From NCBI RefSeq assembly GCF_003425665.1, contig NZ_QQRQ01000013.1, positions 1-52,689 on the forward strand: 52,689 nucleotides of DNA, read 5' to 3'. Position numbers and translations under genes: made by a program. The stretch comes from Evtepia gabavorous. Its GTDB lineage: Bacteria > Bacillota > Clostridia > Oscillospirales > Oscillospiraceae. Each line of letters starts with the position of its first letter. The stretch's first letter is position 1. This document shows, in pieces, positions 40,282 through 50,871 of this stretch. Below the pieces are notes generated by a model. It did not search any database. It saw only the letters and a program-made list of their open reading frames with translations, and was not told where the DNA came from.

Positions 40282-41448
40282 ATGGCAGACGAATTCATTC
40301 CCGAACTCACGCTGAATCCCAACTCTCCCCTGGCTGGCCAGGGACAGGCCGCCGCGGCCCCCGCCCCGGCGGCAGCAAGCACCCCGCCGGCAGAGGCGCA
40401 TTTGCCGGAGAGCGACCTGGACGAGGCCAAGCTCTCCCCAGCCCAGCGGAAAGCTGTGGAGGACTTTGCCAGAACCATTGACATCACCGACAGCAATGTG
40501 GTCCTCCAGTACGGCGCCGCCGCCCAGAAAAATGTCTCCGAGTTTTCCGAAAACACCTTGCAGCAGATTCGCACCAAGGACCTGGGGCAGATCGGAGAGA
40601 CCTTGGCCGACCTGGTCCGGCAGCTGCAGGAATTTGACCCGGAGGAGGAGAAAAAAGGCTTTGCCGGCTTTTTCCGCCGGAAAAAGAATCAGCTGGCCGC
40701 CCTGAAAGCCGGGTACGCCAAAGCCTCCGCCAACGTGGATCAAATTGTGGAAAACTTGCAGGCCCACCAGATCACCCTGATGAAGGACGTGGCCAACCTG
40801 GACCAGATGTTTGAGCTGAACGCCAAGTATCAGCAGGAGCTGACCATGTACATCCTGGCCGGGAAACAGCGCCTGGCCCAGATTCAGCGGGAGGACTTGG
40901 CCCAGCTCCAGCAGCAGGCCGCCGCCAGCGGGACCCAGGCGGATGCCCAGGCGTACAACGACATGGTCAGCCTGTGCAACCGCTTTGAGAAAAAGCTCCA
41001 CGACCTGGAGCTGACCCGGATGATCTCCCTGCAAATGGGGCCCCAGACCCGGATGCTGCAAAATAACGACACCTTGATGATTGAAAAGATTCAGTCCAGC
41101 CTGGTCAACACCATCCCCCTCTGGAAGAGCCAGATGGTTCTGGCCCTGGGACTGGAGCACGCCCGGCAGGCCACCGCCGCCCAAAACGCGGTCACGGAGA
41201 TGACCAACAACCTCCTCCGGCAGAACGCCGACCTGCTGAAAACAGGGACCATTGACACCGCCCGGGAGGCTGAGCGGTCCATTGTGGACCTGGAAACCCT
41301 CCGCCATACCAACCAACAGCTGATGGAATCCCTGGACGAAGTCCTGCGGATTCAAACCGAGGGAACCCAAAAGCGCAGAGAGGCCGAGGCAGAGCTGGGC
41401 CGGATTGAGGGCGAACTGAAACAAAAACTGTTGGCCCTGCGGACATGA
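40282..41448 (+). CDS. TelA-like toxic anion resistance family protein
   Basis: A 388-residue, largely helical cytosolic protein of the TelA/KlaA family, linked to resistance to tellurite and some cell-wall-active agents. After a Pro/Ala-rich N-terminus (about 1-45), family segments include SNVVLQYGAAAQKNVSEFSENTL, KKGFAGFFRRKKNQL, LDQMFELNAKYQQELTMYILAGK, RMISLQMGPQTRMLQNNDTLMIEKIQSSL and IPLWKSQMVLALGLEHARQATAAQNAV. AAGAAAGGACC precedes ATG. It lies between the XpaC-like gene and a TPM-like membrane protein gene in one operon. Confidence 0.93.
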   Translation: MADEFIPELTLNPNSPLAGQGQAAAAPAPAAASTPPAEAHLPESDLDEAKLSPAQRKAVEDFARTIDITDSNVVLQYGAAAQKNVSEFSENTLQQIRTKDLGQIGETLADLVRQLQEFDPEEEKKGFAGFFRRKKNQLAALKAGYAKASANVDQIVENLQAHQITLMKDVANLDQMFELNAKYQQELTMYILAGKQRLAQIQREDLAQLQQQAAASGTQADAQAYNDMVSLCNRFEKKLHDLELTRMISLQMGPQTRMLQNNDTLMIEKIQSSLVNTIPLWKSQMVLALGLEHARQATAAQNAVTEMTNNLLRQNADLLKTGTIDTAREAERSIVDLETLRHTNQQLMESLDEVLRIQTEGTQKRREAEAELGRIEGELKQKLLALRT

Positions 41449-41550
41449 TCCCTCCGCCCCGCCCTGGGGGCGCGTGTTTCCTGCCAGCGCATCGTTTGCG
41501 CCGCAGACGGTGATATCGTTTGGAACACCTATTCTCTCTTGGAGGTTCCT

Positions 41551-42672
41551 ATGAAATTTTTCAAGAAAACATCCGTCGCCATCCTGCTGACGGCCCTGCT
41601 GGTGGCCCTGTGCTGTGTCTGGGGCTACTCCCGGGCCTATGAGGCCAGCCACTCCGACCCCGACTCGGTGGTGCAGAGCCAGCGGGCCGGGGAGAGCGGC
41701 CTCAACTACTTTCTCAACTGGATTGATGACGGCGCCGGTCTCTTTTCCATGGAGACCACCGACACCCTGGCCCGAAACAACCTGGACCTAAACAACACCT
41801 ACGGATGTCTGCTGGCGCTGAAGACAGTGAACTATCTCAACGGCCAGGACATCGCATCCTATTCCAAGGACCTCTTCCAGCAGGTCGATCTGGGCCGGAA
41901 GGATATGCTGCTGGTCATTGAGTCCAGCAGCCAGGCCTGGTACCTGGTCTACGGCGGGGGACTGCGAACCTATGCGGAGAATAACGACGCCCTGGCCGCC
42001 CTGCTGAAGGATAACCTGGACACGGATTTTTTCCAGGGCGAGAGTGACGCGGGGATTTTATCCCTGTTCGATGATCTGGAGCACTGGTGCGCGGAGACCC
42101 TTCCTGTTTTGGATGACACCCCGGAACCGGGCAACCCGTTCTTACAGAACGACAATAAAGTTCAGATTCTCTCCCTTGGCGATGTTTTGCTGGGGATTCT
42201 CTTTACCCTGCTGGTCAATATCTGGTGGATTATTCTGCTGCTGGTGGTGCTGAACCTGATTGACCGCCACCGTTTTCGGGAATATATCACCAAGCACCCC
42301 CCCGGCTCCCTCTCCAATCCCCCGGTCTTTTTCCGTCCCCTGCTCTTCTGGCACGGGCAGGGCTCGTCCTGGTACCGCCGTATGCTGTACCTGGTGTCCG
42401 AGGCCCCCTACGAGGACGACGACGATTTCGAGGACGACGGCGACCAGCCGGGCCCCGATGGGACCGGCGGCGCGCAGGAGAACGCCTACACCGGCCCCGG
42501 GCCGGATGTGGGGCCGCAGGCCTCGGGATTCCGGGGAGACCCCCAGGAAGCGTTCCGCCGGGAGCACCGCGGCCTCTGGGGAACGTGGAGCCGCCTTTGG
42601 GACATGGGGTGGGAATGGGTGCACCTGCTCCAGGACCAAGTCAGCCGCCTGTTCGGTGGGCGGCGCATGTAG
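41551..42672 (+). CDS. TPM-domain-like membrane protein
   Basis: A 373-residue protein. A membrane helix or signal at about 8-26, an outside domain at about 40-185 and a second helix at about 212-236 (LLGILFTLLVNIWWIILLLVVLNLI), then a cytosolic tail. The outside domain resembles TPM/YgcG proteins (LDLNNTYGCLLALKTVNYLNGQDIASYSKDLFQQ, KDMLLVIESSSQAWYLVYGGGLR), a family implicated in phosphatase-like or photosystem-repair roles. The tail has a striking acidic run (YEDDDDFEDDGD) and a basic, Trp-rich end. GGAGG lies 5 bases before ATG. It closes the xpaC-telA operon, ahead of two tandem terminators. Confidence 0.8.
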   Translation: MKFFKKTSVAILLTALLVALCCVWGYSRAYEASHSDPDSVVQSQRAGESGLNYFLNWIDDGAGLFSMETTDTLARNNLDLNNTYGCLLALKTVNYLNGQDIASYSKDLFQQVDLGRKDMLLVIESSSQAWYLVYGGGLRTYAENNDALAALLKDNLDTDFFQGESDAGILSLFDDLEHWCAETLPVLDDTPEPGNPFLQNDNKVQILSLGDVLLGILFTLLVNIWWIILLLVVLNLIDRHRFREYITKHPPGSLSNPPVFFRPLLFWHGQGSSWYRRMLYLVSEAPYEDDDDFEDDGDQPGPDGTGGAQENAYTGPGPDVGPQASGFRGDPQEAFRREHRGLWGTWSRLWDMGWEWVHLLQDQVSRLFGGRRM

Positions 42673-42697
42673 TCCCCTTTCCCCTTTCTTTTGGATA

Positions 42698-42733
42698 CCC
42701 TGGGCCGAAGTTTCTTCGTTCCCAGGGTTTTTT
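42698..42733 (+). terminator. First terminator of the xpaC-telA-TPM operon
   Basis: CCCTGGG/CCCAGGG outer stem and CGAAG/CTTCG inner stem, followed by six T residues. Confidence 0.88.
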
Positions 42734-42752
42734 GCTCCCGCTCTCAAAAGGC

Positions 42753-42796
42753 AACCCCACCGGCTAGAGATACTCTCTCGAACCGGTGGGGTTTTT
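42753..42796 (+). terminator. Second terminator of the xpaC-telA-TPM operon
   Basis: AACCCCACCGG pairs with CCGGTGGGGTT, with an inner AGAGA/TCTCT stem, followed by T residues on the plus strand. It also lies just beyond the end of convergent trmB. Confidence 0.8.
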
Positions 42797-42819
42797 CGTC
42801 CCTTTTTGGCCTTCTCCCC

Positions 42820-43500
42820 TCACGCCTCCGGAGTGTTCGCTTCCAGTACAGGCTGGGGGGGAAGATCCCCTTTCACCGCCACACAGCGGTTGATCTTGGT
42901 GCCCATGTTATGGAATTTTTCCTCATAGTCGGTCATAATCCCCTGGATGCCCTGGGCATGGAGGTCGTGGGTCACCTGCTCTGGATAGAAACCGCCCAAG
43001 GGAAACTCCGTCACGGAAAAGGCAAACAGCCCCACGTTGTCCGTCTTGAAGTGAATCTCTCCCCCCGCCCGCAGCACCTGCCGGTAGCGCAGCAGGAAAT
43101 CCCGGTGGGTCAGCCTCCGCTTGGCGTGGCGCTTGGGGGGCCAAGGGTCGCAGAAGTTAATGTAGATGAGGTCCACCTCATCCGGGGCAAAAAACGCCGG
43201 CAGATTGGCCGCGTCGGCGTCAATAAAGAAGACATTGTGCAGCTCCATGTCCCGGGCCCGTTCCATGGCCATGACCATGGCGTCCGGCACCCGCTCCACC
43301 GCCACAAACAGGACCTCCGGCGCGGCGGCGGCCGTCTGGCAGGTGAAGCGGCCCTTGCCGCACCCCAGCTCGATCCGGAGCTCCTTGGCTCCGGGCAGCA
43401 GGGAGCGCCAGTTGCCCCGCAGAGCCTGGGGGTCCGAAATCAGCCACTGGGCACACCGCTCCATCCGGGGCACCAGATTCTTTTTTCTTCTCATACGCAT
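42820..43500 (-). CDS. trmB: tRNA (guanine-N7)-methyltransferase
   Basis: A 226-residue AdoMet enzyme making m7G46 in tRNA. Motifs: RIELGCGKGRF (AdoMet loop), ERVPDAMVMAMERA, FIDADAANLPAFF, and the TrmB-specific YINFCDPWPPKRHAKRRLTHRDFL, then GGEIHFKTDN. GAGGAGG lies 8 bases before ATG 43500. It has its own promoter and converges on the TPM-like gene. Confidence 0.96.
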   Translation of the reverse strand: MRMRRKKNLVPRMERCAQWLISDPQALRGNWRSLLPGAKELRIELGCGKGRFTCQTAAAAPEVLFVAVERVPDAMVMAMERARDMELHNVFFIDADAANLPAFFAPDEVDLIYINFCDPWPPKRHAKRRLTHRDFLLRYRQVLRAGGEIHFKTDNVGLFAFSVTEFPLGGFYPEQVTHDLHAQGIQGIMTDYEEKFHNMGTKINRCVAVKGDLPPQPVLEANTPEA

Positions 43501-43567
43501 TGGGTTTCCTCCTCTGATGGCAGACGCAAACTTGCGAAACCCCGGGGAGTTTCGTCACTTTCTGGCT

Positions 43568-43596
43568 ATCATACCATAAGTTTCTCCCTTTGTCAG
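43568..43596 (-). promoter_or_regulatory. trmB promoter
   Basis: On the minus strand CTGACA, a 17-bp spacer and TATGAT, 67 bases before the start. Confidence 0.65.
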
Positions 43597-43638
43597 CGTC
43601 TTTCTCCCGATTTTCACCCTTCTCCGGTCATCTTTCCC

Positions 43639-43667
43639 TTGTCGAAGGGGCAAAAAAGCGGTATGAT
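43639..43667 (+). promoter_or_regulatory. Promoter of the radC-uvrB transcript
   Basis: TTGTCG, a 17-bp spacer and TATGAT, 35 bases before the radC start. No LexA/DinR-type site (GAAC...GTTC) was seen over it. Confidence 0.6.
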
Positions 43668-43702
43668 AAAAGGTACAAAATCCGGAAAGGAAGGGGCCTG
43701 TC

Positions 43703-44383
43703 ATGGGTGTGCACGAGGGGCATCGGGACCGAATGAAGCGGGAATTTTTGCAGGGCGGGCTCCGCCATTTCTCCGAGCCCCGGGTGCTGGAGCTCCTCCT
43801 ATTTTACTCCCGCCTCCAGGGAGACGTCAACCCCCTGGCCCACCGCCTGCTGGAGGCCTTTGGCTCCCTGTCCGGCGTTCTGGACGCCTCCCCCGCCGAC
43901 CTGGCCAAGGTCCCCGGCGTGGGGGAGAACACCGTGGTCCTCCTGAAACTCATCCCCGCCGTTGCCGCCCGGTACTTGGCCTCCCGAACCAGCGCCGACG
44001 TGATCATCTCCGACAGCGCCAGCCTGCGCACCCTGTTTCTCCCCTACTTCTTTGGGGCCCGAAATGAGATGTCCTTTCTGGCCTGCTTCGACGGAAAGCT
44101 CAAGCTCCTGGGGGTCCGGCTGCTCAGCGAGGGCAGCCCCAGCGCCAATGAGATCAGTCTGCGGAAGATTGCCACGGAGGCCCTGGCCTTGGGCGCCACC
44201 GCCGTGGTGCTGGCCCACAACCATCCCAGCGGCATCGCCACCCCCTCCCAGGAAGATATTTTTATCACCCACTACATCCGGGACGCCCTTCAGCCCCTGG
44301 GCATCACACTGTATGACCATGTCATCATGACCGATGACGACATGGTCTCCCTGAAGGACAGCCGTCACTTAAATTCCTTTTAA
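43703..44383 (+). CDS. radC: RadC-family protein (JAB/MPN domain)
   Basis: A 226-residue RadC protein. Residues about 1-100 hold helix-hairpin-helix elements ([22 protein letters not shown]); about 105-226 hold the metal-binding JAB/MPN+ domain with [32 protein letters not shown] core (H-x-H-P-S-G and downstream D in SQED) and [17 protein letters not shown]. The role of RadC in repair is disputed; a metalloprotease or nuclease activity is possible. GGAAAGGAAGGGG precedes ATG. It is the first gene of a transcript that goes into uvrB 34 bases later. Confidence 0.95.
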   Translation: MGVHEGHRDRMKREFLQGGLRHFSEPRVLELLLFYSRLQGDVNPLAHRLLEAFGSLSGVLDASPADLAKVPGVGENTVVLLKLIPAVAARYLASRTSADVIISDSASLRTLFLPYFFGARNEMSFLACFDGKLKLLGVRLLSEGSPSANEISLRKIATEALALGATAVVLAHNHPSGIATPSQEDIFITHYIRDALQPLGITLYDHVIMTDDDMVSLKDSRHLNSF

Positions 44384-44417
44384 CCCCCATCTGAAAACAA
44401 CTGTACGGGAGGTTTCT

Positions 44418-46397
44418 ATGCCTAAATTTCAGGTCGTCAGCGACTACACCCCCTCCGGGGATCAGCCCCAGGCCATCGCCAGCCTGGCCCAGGGCGTGGA
44501 GCTGGGATTGAACGAACAGACCCTTTTGGGGGTGACCGGCTCCGGCAAAACCTTTACCATGGCTAAGGTCATTGAGCAGGTCCAGCGTCCCACCCTTGTC
44601 CTGGCCCACAACAAAACCCTGGCCGCGCAGCTGTGCGCGGAGTTCAAGGAGTTCTTTCCCAACAATGCGGTGGAATACTTTGTCTCCTACTACGACTACT
44701 ACCAGCCAGAGGCCTATATCCCCCACACCGACACCTTCATTGAGAAGGACAGCGCCATCAACGACGAGATTGAGCGCCTGCGCCACTCCGCCACCTCCGC
44801 CCTTTTTGAGCGGCGGGATGTGATCGTGGTGGCCTCGGTCTCCTGCATTTACGGCTTGGGGGACCCCATCGACTACGCCAACATGGTCATCTCCCTGCGC
44901 ACCGGCCAGGAGCGGCCCATGGAGCAGCTGCTGAACAAGCTCACGGAGATCCGCTATGAGCGCAACGACGTGGCCTTCGACCGCAACCGCTTCCGGGTCC
45001 GGGGGGACACGGTGGAAATTTTCCCCGTCTACGCCAACGACCGGGCCATCCGGGTGGAGTTCTTCGGGGACGAGATCGACCGGATCAGCGAGATCAACGT
45101 GGTCACCGGCACCCCCACCCGGGTGGTGGACCATGTGGCCATCTACCCGGCCTCCCACTATGTGGCCTCCAAGGAAAAAATGGCCGCCGCCATCCAGGAG
45201 ATCTACCGGGAGATGGAGGAACGGGTGGCCTTCTTCAAGGCCAACGACCAGTTGCTGGAGGCCCAGCGCATCTCCCAGCGCACCTTGTACGACATTGAGA
45301 TGATGCGGGAGCTGGGCTACTGCTCCGGCATTGAGAATTACAGCCGGGTCATCGCCGGCCGGCCCGCCGGGTCCCCTCCCATGACCCTGCTGGACTACTT
45401 CCCCAAGGATTTTCTTCTGTTCATCGACGAGAGCCACGTGACCCTCCCCCAGGTGCGGGCCATGTACGCCGGGGATCGGGCCCGGAAAACCACCCTGGTG
45501 GACTACGGCTTCCGGCTGCCCTGCGCCTTTGACAACCGTCCTTTGAACTTTGAGGAGTTCTCCCAGCGGGTCAATCAAGTGATCTATGTCTCCGCCACTC
45601 CGGGGGAGTATGAGCGCAGCCGCTCGGGCCAGATCGTGGAGCAGGTCATCCGCCCCACCGGCCTGCTGGACCCGGTGGTCCAGGTCCGCCCTGTGGAGGG
45701 CCAGATCGACGACCTGATCGGGGAAATCAACGCCCGCACCCCCCGGCAGGAACGGGTCCTGGTGACCACCCTGACCAAAAAGATGGCGGAGGACCTCACC
45801 AGCTATCTCCAGGGGGCAGGCATCCGGGTGCGGTACATGCACCATGACGTGGACACCATTGAGCGGATGGAGATCATCCGGGACCTCCGCCTGGGCACCT
45901 TTGACGTGCTGGTGGGCATCAACCTCCTCCGGGAGGGGCTGGACCTGCCCGAGGTCTCCCTGGTGGCCATCCTGGATGCGGACAAGGAGGGCTTTCTCCG
46001 CTCGGAGACCTCCCTCATTCAGACCATCGGCCGGGCGGCCCGAAACGCCCAGGGCCTGGTCATCCTCTACGCCGACCGGGTGACCCCCTCCATGGCCGCG
46101 GCCATGGAGGAGACCCAGCGCCGGCGGGAAATTCAAAACGCCTACAACCAGGCCCACGGCATTGTCCCCAAGACCATTGTCAAATCGGTCCGGGACCTGA
46201 TCGAGATCTCCCACGCCGCCGACGGCAAGGAGAGGAAGGGAAAGGGGGCCAAGGCCCTCACCCCCAAGGAGAAGGCCAGCCTCATCGCCCAGTTGGAACA
46301 GGAGATGAAGGAGGCCAGCCGCCGGCTGGAGTTCGAGTACGCTGCCATTCTGCGGGATCAAATCATAGAATTGAGGGGGGCCAGCGAGACCGGCTGA
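44418..46397 (+). CDS. uvrB: UvrABC system protein B
   Basis: A 659-residue excision-repair helicase that checks damage handed over by UvrA and recruits UvrC. Walker A is GVTGSGKT at 38-45; the damage-probing beta-hairpin is [27 protein letters not shown] is the DEAD-type box; [50 protein letters not shown] and QTIGRAARN complete the helicase motifs. The C-terminal UVR domain ([28 protein letters not shown]) binds UvrC. GGGAGG lies 6 bases before ATG. uvrA is 1.5 kb downstream on the same strand. Confidence 0.98.
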   Translation: MPKFQVVSDYTPSGDQPQAIASLAQGVELGLNEQTLLGVTGSGKTFTMAKVIEQVQRPTLVLAHNKTLAAQLCAEFKEFFPNNAVEYFVSYYDYYQPEAYIPHTDTFIEKDSAINDEIERLRHSATSALFERRDVIVVASVSCIYGLGDPIDYANMVISLRTGQERPMEQLLNKLTEIRYERNDVAFDRNRFRVRGDTVEIFPVYANDRAIRVEFFGDEIDRISEINVVTGTPTRVVDHVAIYPASHYVASKEKMAAAIQEIYREMEERVAFFKANDQLLEAQRISQRTLYDIEMMRELGYCSGIENYSRVIAGRPAGSPPMTLLDYFPKDFLLFIDESHVTLPQVRAMYAGDRARKTTLVDYGFRLPCAFDNRPLNFEEFSQRVNQVIYVSATPGEYERSRSGQIVEQVIRPTGLLDPVVQVRPVEGQIDDLIGEINARTPRQERVLVTTLTKKMAEDLTSYLQGAGIRVRYMHHDVDTIERMEIIRDLRLGTFDVLVGINLLREGLDLPEVSLVAILDADKEGFLRSETSLIQTIGRAARNAQGLVILYADRVTPSMAAAMEETQRRREIQNAYNQAHGIVPKTIVKSVRDLIEISHAADGKERKGKGAKALTPKEKASLIAQLEQEMKEASRRLEFEYAAILRDQIIELRGASETG

Positions 46398-46417
46398 CCC
46401 CTGAAGGAGGCTTCTCT

Positions 46418-46543
46418 ATGTCCATGCAGTACCACTGCTGTCTTTTGACCCTGTATCTCCTGGCGCTTCGCTGGCCGGGTCCCTCTGCTTGTCCCCAGCA
46501 AGTACCGGTATTTTGGATTGACAGAAAGGAGCTTTCCCGATGA
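46418..46543 (+). CDS. 41-residue small ORF with strong ribosome site, coupled to the transporter gene
   Basis: An ORF of 41 codons lying between uvrB and the EamA-transporter gene. AAGGAGG lies 7 bases before its ATG, as good as any site in the window. The peptide starts MSMQYHCCLLTLYLLALRW and continues with a Pro/Cys-rich middle and ends RKELSR; the first half is hydrophobic. Its TGA overlaps the ATG of the transporter gene (ATGA), so ribosomes leaving it could restart there. No family is recognised. It may be a leader peptide that controls the transporter, or a membrane microprotein. It lacks the length to exclude chance. Confidence 0.5.
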   Translation: MSMQYHCCLLTLYLLALRWPGPSACPQQVPVFWIDRKELSR

Positions 46544-47442
46544 AGCAAACGAAACAGGCGGGCGCTGCCGCCCTTCCCAAGTCCGGTTATTTTGCCATGG
46601 TCTGTATTCTCATTGCCGGCTCCCTGTGGGGGTGCCTGGGGCTGTTTAACCGGCATTTGTCCGCCCTGGGGATCGCCCCGGAGACCGTGGTCATGCTGCG
46701 GAATCTGGGGGCCTGCCTCATTCTCGGCCTGATTTTTCTGGTCTATGACCGCAGTATTTTTCGCATTCGCCTCCGCCATCTGCCCATTTTCCTCTGCTCC
46801 GGCCTCATCAGCATTCTCTTTTTTACCCTCTGCTACTTCCGCAGCCAGCAGGTGTCCTCCCTGGCGGTGGCCGCGATCCTGCTCTACACCGCCCCTACCT
46901 TCGTGGTGATCCTGTCCGCCCTTCTCTGGAAGGACCGGATCACCAAGCGGAAACTGGCCGCGCTGGTGCTGGCCTTCCTGGGCTGCTGCTTTGTGGCCGG
47001 CATCCTCAACGGTGCCCTGACCCTGACCCCTGAGGGCCTGCTTCTGGGCATTGGCAGCGGGCTGTTTTACAGCTCCTACACCATTTTCGGCCGGTTTGCG
47101 CTGAAGCATTACCAGCCCTTTACCGTCACCTTCTATACCTTTCTCATCGCCGGCATTGGCTCTCTATTCATGACGAGTCCCGGGGACCTTAGCACCACCT
47201 TCCACTCCCCCATGGGGATTCTCCTCTCCCTGGGGCTTATGGTGGTGGGGACAGTCATTCCCTATCTGCTCTACACCAAGGGGCTCAGCGACCTGGGCGA
47301 CAGCGGAAAGGCCTCCATCCTGGCCTCCGTGGAGCCCGTGGTGGCCTCCCTGGTGGGCATCGCCGCTTTCGGGGAACCAATGACCCTGGGCGTCGTTCTG
47401 GGCCTGGTGTGCATTCTGGCCTCCGTGTACATTCTGAGGTGA
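46540..47442 (+). CDS. EamA/DMT-superfamily transporter
   Basis: A 300-residue inner-membrane protein with ten predicted helices in two EamA halves (about 15-150 and 160-300). The first half shows SLWGCLGLFNRHLSALGI, VVMLRNLGACLIL and YFRSQQVSSLAVAAILLYTAPTFVVILSALLWKDRIT; the second GLFYSSYTIFGRFALK and KASILASVEPVVASLVGIAAFGEPMTLGVVLG, with the E-P motif of drug/metabolite exporters. The substrate is not predictable. AAAGGAG precedes ATG, and the upstream small ORF overlaps it by four bases. A YbaK deacylase gene starts 4 bases after its stop. Confidence 0.93.
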   Translation: MKQTKQAGAAALPKSGYFAMVCILIAGSLWGCLGLFNRHLSALGIAPETVVMLRNLGACLILGLIFLVYDRSIFRIRLRHLPIFLCSGLISILFFTLCYFRSQQVSSLAVAAILLYTAPTFVVILSALLWKDRITKRKLAALVLAFLGCCFVAGILNGALTLTPEGLLLGIGSGLFYSSYTIFGRFALKHYQPFTVTFYTFLIAGIGSLFMTSPGDLSTTFHSPMGILLSLGLMVVGTVIPYLLYTKGLSDLGDSGKASILASVEPVVASLVGIAAFGEPMTLGVVLGLVCILASVYILR

Positions 47443-47446
47443 TCCC

Positions 47447-47938
47447 ATGGCAAAAAATAAGGAAGAAAAAACCAACGTGGTCCGCATATTAGAGGCGGCG
47501 GGCATCCCCTGCACCGCCTATGAGGTTCCCCTGCCCAAGGGCAAGGTCCCCGACGGCGTCACCGCCGCCGGCCTGCTGGGCAAGCCTGTGGAGCAGGTAT
47601 TCAAGACCCTGGTTGCCCAGGGCCCCAAGGGGGAACACTTCGTGTATGTCATCCCCGTGGCCGAGACCCTGGATTTGAAAAAGGCCGCCCGGGCCGCCGG
47701 GGTGAAATCGGTCTCCATGCTCCCCCAAAAGCAGCTGCTCCCCCTCACCGGTTATGTCCACGGGGGCTGCTCGCCGGTGGGGATGTCCAAGTCCTTTCCC
47801 ACCTACTTCGCGGAAGAGGTGATCTTGGTGGACACCATGATCTGCTCCGCCGGAAAAGTGGGGTATCAGGTGGAGGTGGCCCCCGACGATCTGATCGCCC
47901 TGGTGGGCGGGCAGGTGGCGGACCTCACCCAGCAATAA
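47447..47938 (+). CDS. ybaK: Cys-tRNA(Pro) deacylase, YbaK/EbsC type
   Basis: A 163-residue deacylase that frees cysteine from wrongly charged tRNA-Pro. YbaK-specific marks: [61 protein letters not shown] and [20 protein letters not shown] (the HGGCSP-G loop with the catalytic lysine earlier in FKTLV). The length is typical. Its start is 4 bases after the transporter stop, with GAGGTGATCCC ahead, so it is co-translated. uvrA follows at 23 bases. It is a different subfamily from the protein at 24551-25033. Confidence 0.95.
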   Translation: MAKNKEEKTNVVRILEAAGIPCTAYEVPLPKGKVPDGVTAAGLLGKPVEQVFKTLVAQGPKGEHFVYVIPVAETLDLKKAARAAGVKSVSMLPQKQLLPLTGYVHGGCSPVGMSKSFPTYFAEEVILVDTMICSAGKVGYQVEVAPDDLIALVGGQVADLTQQ

Positions 47939-47961
47939 CACAAAAGGAAGAAGATACTCCC

Positions 47962-50787
47962 ATGCAATCTCACATTCACGTCAAAGGCGCCCGCGCCAAC
48001 AACTTAAAAAATATTGATGTCTCCATCCCCCGGGATAAGCTGGTGGTGATCACCGGCCTGTCCGGTTCCGGGAAGTCCTCTCTGGCCTTCGACACCATTT
48101 ACGCTGAGGGACAGCGGCGGTATGTGGAATCCCTCTCCTCCTATGCCCGGATGTTTCTGGGCCAGATGGAAAAGCCCGATGTGGACTACATCGACGGTCT
48201 CTCCCCCGCCATCTCCATCGACCAGAAGACCACCAGCAAAAATCCCCGGTCCACCGTGGGCACCGTAACGGAGATCTATGATTATCTCCGTCTTCTGTGG
48301 GCCCGGGTGGGAACCCCCCACTGCCCCAAGTGCGGCAAGGAGATTCGCCAGCAGTCCGTGGACCAGATCATCGACCAGATTCTCTCCCTGCCCGAGGGCA
48401 CCCGCATTCAGGTGCTGGCCCCTGTGGTCCGGGGGAAAAAGGGGGAGCACGTCAAGGTTTTGGACAACGCCCGGAAATCCGGCTATGTACGCTGTCGGGT
48501 GGACGGGGCTCTCTATGAACTCACAGAGGACATCTCTCTGGAGAAAAACAAGAAGCACAACATTGAAATCGTGGTGGACCGTCTGGTCATCCGGCCGGAC
48601 ATCCTCCGCCGGCTCACCGACTCGGTGGAGACCGCCGCCTCCCTGGGGGGAGGTCTTCTGCTCATCAACCTGGTACAGGAGGACAGGGACCTCACCTTCT
48701 CCCAAAACTACGCCTGCGAGGACTGCGGCATCTCCATTGAGGAACTGGCCCCCCGGATGTTCTCCTTCAACAGTCCCTTCGGCGCCTGCCCCACCTGCAC
48801 CGGTCTGGGCAGCCAGATGAAAGCCGATCCCCAGCTGGTCATCCCCAACCCCGCCCTGTCCATCCTGGACGGCGCCATCGCCGTCTCCGGCTGGCAGAAT
48901 GTGAAGGGGGATTCCATCGCCCGGATGTACTTTGAGGCCCTGGGCAAGCAATACGGCTTCCAGCTCACCACCCCCTTCCAGGACCTCTCCCCGGAGGCCC
49001 AGGAGGTCATCCTCCATGGCACCCGGGGGGAAAAGCTCAAGCTCACCTACCACCGGGCCGACGGACAGGGCACGTTCAGCCAGGCCTTTGAGGGAATTTT
49101 ACACAACGTGGAGCGGCGGTTCACAGAAACCCAGTCCGATGCCTCCCGGAAGGAGCTGGAGGAATGCATGAGTGAGTGCCCCTGCCCCACCTGCCAGGGC
49201 CGCCGGCTGAAAAAGGAGGCCCTGGCGGTGACCGTAGGGAACCTGAATATCGACGAATTCTGCCACAAATCCGTCACCGACGCCCTGGATTTTGTGGATC
49301 ATCTGACCCTGACGGAAACCCAGGCCCAGATTGCCCAGCAGATCCTCAAGGAGATCCGCTCCCGCCTGACCTTCCTGCAAAGCGTGGGGCTGTCCTATCT
49401 GACCCTCAGCCGCCAGGCGGGCACCCTGTCCGGCGGCGAGAGCCAGCGGATTCGGCTGGCCACCCAGATCGGCTCCTCCCTCATGGGGGTGCTGTACATT
49501 CTGGACGAGCCCTCCATCGGCCTGCACCAGCGGGACAACGACATGCTTCTGGACACCCTCAAGCGCCTGCGGGACCTGGGCAACACCCTCATTGTGGTGG
49601 AGCACGACGAGGACACCATGCGGGCCGCGGACTACATTGTGGATATCGGCCCTGCCGCCGGGGTCCACGGCGGCCAGGTCATCGCCGCAGGCACCGCAGA
49701 GGAGATCATGGCCGTGCCGGCATCCATCACCGGCCAGTATCTCTCCGGCGCCAAAAAAATTCCGGTCCCCTCCCGCCGCCGGACCGGCAACGGGCACAGC
49801 CTCACCATTCGGGGGGCTGCGGAGAACAATCTGGACCACGTGGACGTCACCTTTCCCCTGGGGACGTTCACCTGCGTCACCGGTGTGTCCGGTTCCGGGA
49901 AGTCCTCTCTGGTCAATGAGATTCTCTTCAAGCGGCTGGGGGCCGACCTGAACCGGATGAAGGTCCGCCCAGGCAAGCACACGGCGCTGGAGGGGGAGGA
50001 ATTTCTGGACAAGGTCATCGACATCGACCAGTCTCCCATCGGCCGGACGCCCCGGTCCAACCCGGCCACCTACACAGGGCTGTTCGGGGACATCCGGGAG
50101 CTTTTCGCCTCCACCCCCGACGCCAAGTCCCGGGGATATGGGCCCGGTCGCTTCTCCTTCAATGTGAAGGGCGGCCGGTGCGAGTCCTGCGCCGGGGATG
50201 GACTGCTGAAAATCGAGATGCACTTTCTCCCCGATATTTACGTTCCCTGCGAGGTCTGCAAGGGAAAACGCTACAACCGGGAGACCCTGGAGGTCAAGTA
50301 CAAGGGAAAAAACATCCACGATGTCCTGGACATGACCGTGGATGAGGGACTGGCCTTCTTCGCCAACCTCCCCAAGCTCCGCCGGAAGCTGGAGACCCTG
50401 TCCTCGGTGGGGCTCGGCTACCTGAAAATCGGCCAGTCCTCCACCACGCTGTCCGGCGGCGAGGCCCAGCGGGTGAAGCTGGCCACAGAGCTGGCCCGGC
50501 GCTCCACGGGAAAGACCATCTATATCCTGGATGAGCCCACCACCGGCCTGCACACCTACGACGTACACAAGCTGCTGGAGGTCCTGGACCGTCTGGTGGA
50601 GGGGGGCAACACCGTGGTGGTCATCGAACACAATTTGGATGTCATCAAGTGGGCCGACCACGTGATTGACCTGGGTCCGGAAGGGGGCAGCGGTGGCGGC
50701 CACGTGGTGTGCACCGGCACCCCCGAGGAGGTTGCCCAGTGTGAGGCCTCCTACACGGGCCGGTACTTGAAGAAGCTGTTAAAGTAA
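47962..50787 (+). CDS. uvrA: UvrABC system protein A
   Basis: A 941-residue damage-recognition ATPase with two ABC modules. The first has [32 protein letters not shown] and a zinc module ([30 protein letters not shown]), with signature [16 protein letters not shown] and [14 protein letters not shown]. The second has [15 protein letters not shown], the zinc finger [33 protein letters not shown] and [14 protein letters not shown]. The length is standard. AAGGAAGAAG precedes ATG. It is in the same direction as uvrB, giving both damage-recognition subunits in one block; uvrC is not in the window. Confidence 0.98.
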   Translation: MQSHIHVKGARANNLKNIDVSIPRDKLVVITGLSGSGKSSLAFDTIYAEGQRRYVESLSSYARMFLGQMEKPDVDYIDGLSPAISIDQKTTSKNPRSTVGTVTEIYDYLRLLWARVGTPHCPKCGKEIRQQSVDQIIDQILSLPEGTRIQVLAPVVRGKKGEHVKVLDNARKSGYVRCRVDGALYELTEDISLEKNKKHNIEIVVDRLVIRPDILRRLTDSVETAASLGGGLLLINLVQEDRDLTFSQNYACEDCGISIEELAPRMFSFNSPFGACPTCTGLGSQMKADPQLVIPNPALSILDGAIAVSGWQNVKGDSIARMYFEALGKQYGFQLTTPFQDLSPEAQEVILHGTRGEKLKLTYHRADGQGTFSQAFEGILHNVERRFTETQSDASRKELEECMSECPCPTCQGRRLKKEALAVTVGNLNIDEFCHKSVTDALDFVDHLTLTETQAQIAQQILKEIRSRLTFLQSVGLSYLTLSRQAGTLSGGESQRIRLATQIGSSLMGVLYILDEPSIGLHQRDNDMLLDTLKRLRDLGNTLIVVEHDEDTMRAADYIVDIGPAAGVHGGQVIAAGTAEEIMAVPASITGQYLSGAKKIPVPSRRRTGNGHSLTIRGAAENNLDHVDVTFPLGTFTCVTGVSGSGKSSLVNEILFKRLGADLNRMKVRPGKHTALEGEEFLDKVIDIDQSPIGRTPRSNPATYTGLFGDIRELFASTPDAKSRGYGPGRFSFNVKGGRCESCAGDGLLKIEMHFLPDIYVPCEVCKGKRYNRETLEVKYKGKNIHDVLDMTVDEGLAFFANLPKLRRKLETLSSVGLGYLKIGQSSTTLSGGEAQRVKLATELARRSTGKTIYILDEPTTGLHTYDVHKLLEVLDRLVEGGNTVVVIEHNLDVIKWADHVIDLGPEGGSGGGHVVCTGTPEEVAQCEASYTGRYLKKLLK

Positions 50788-50871
50788 GCCGCAGGGCTTT
50801 TCCACCCGGGCTGCCCGCAGTCAGGTCCCAATCCGCCCGCGCCGGCATAGAATGGGCTGGAGGTGTTGCTT

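Noticed and set aside
39508..41652. A 714-codon minus-strand frame opposite xpaC/telA
   Set aside because: Low-complexity Gly/Leu/His antisense frame with no motif, lying over two plus-strand genes with good start signals.
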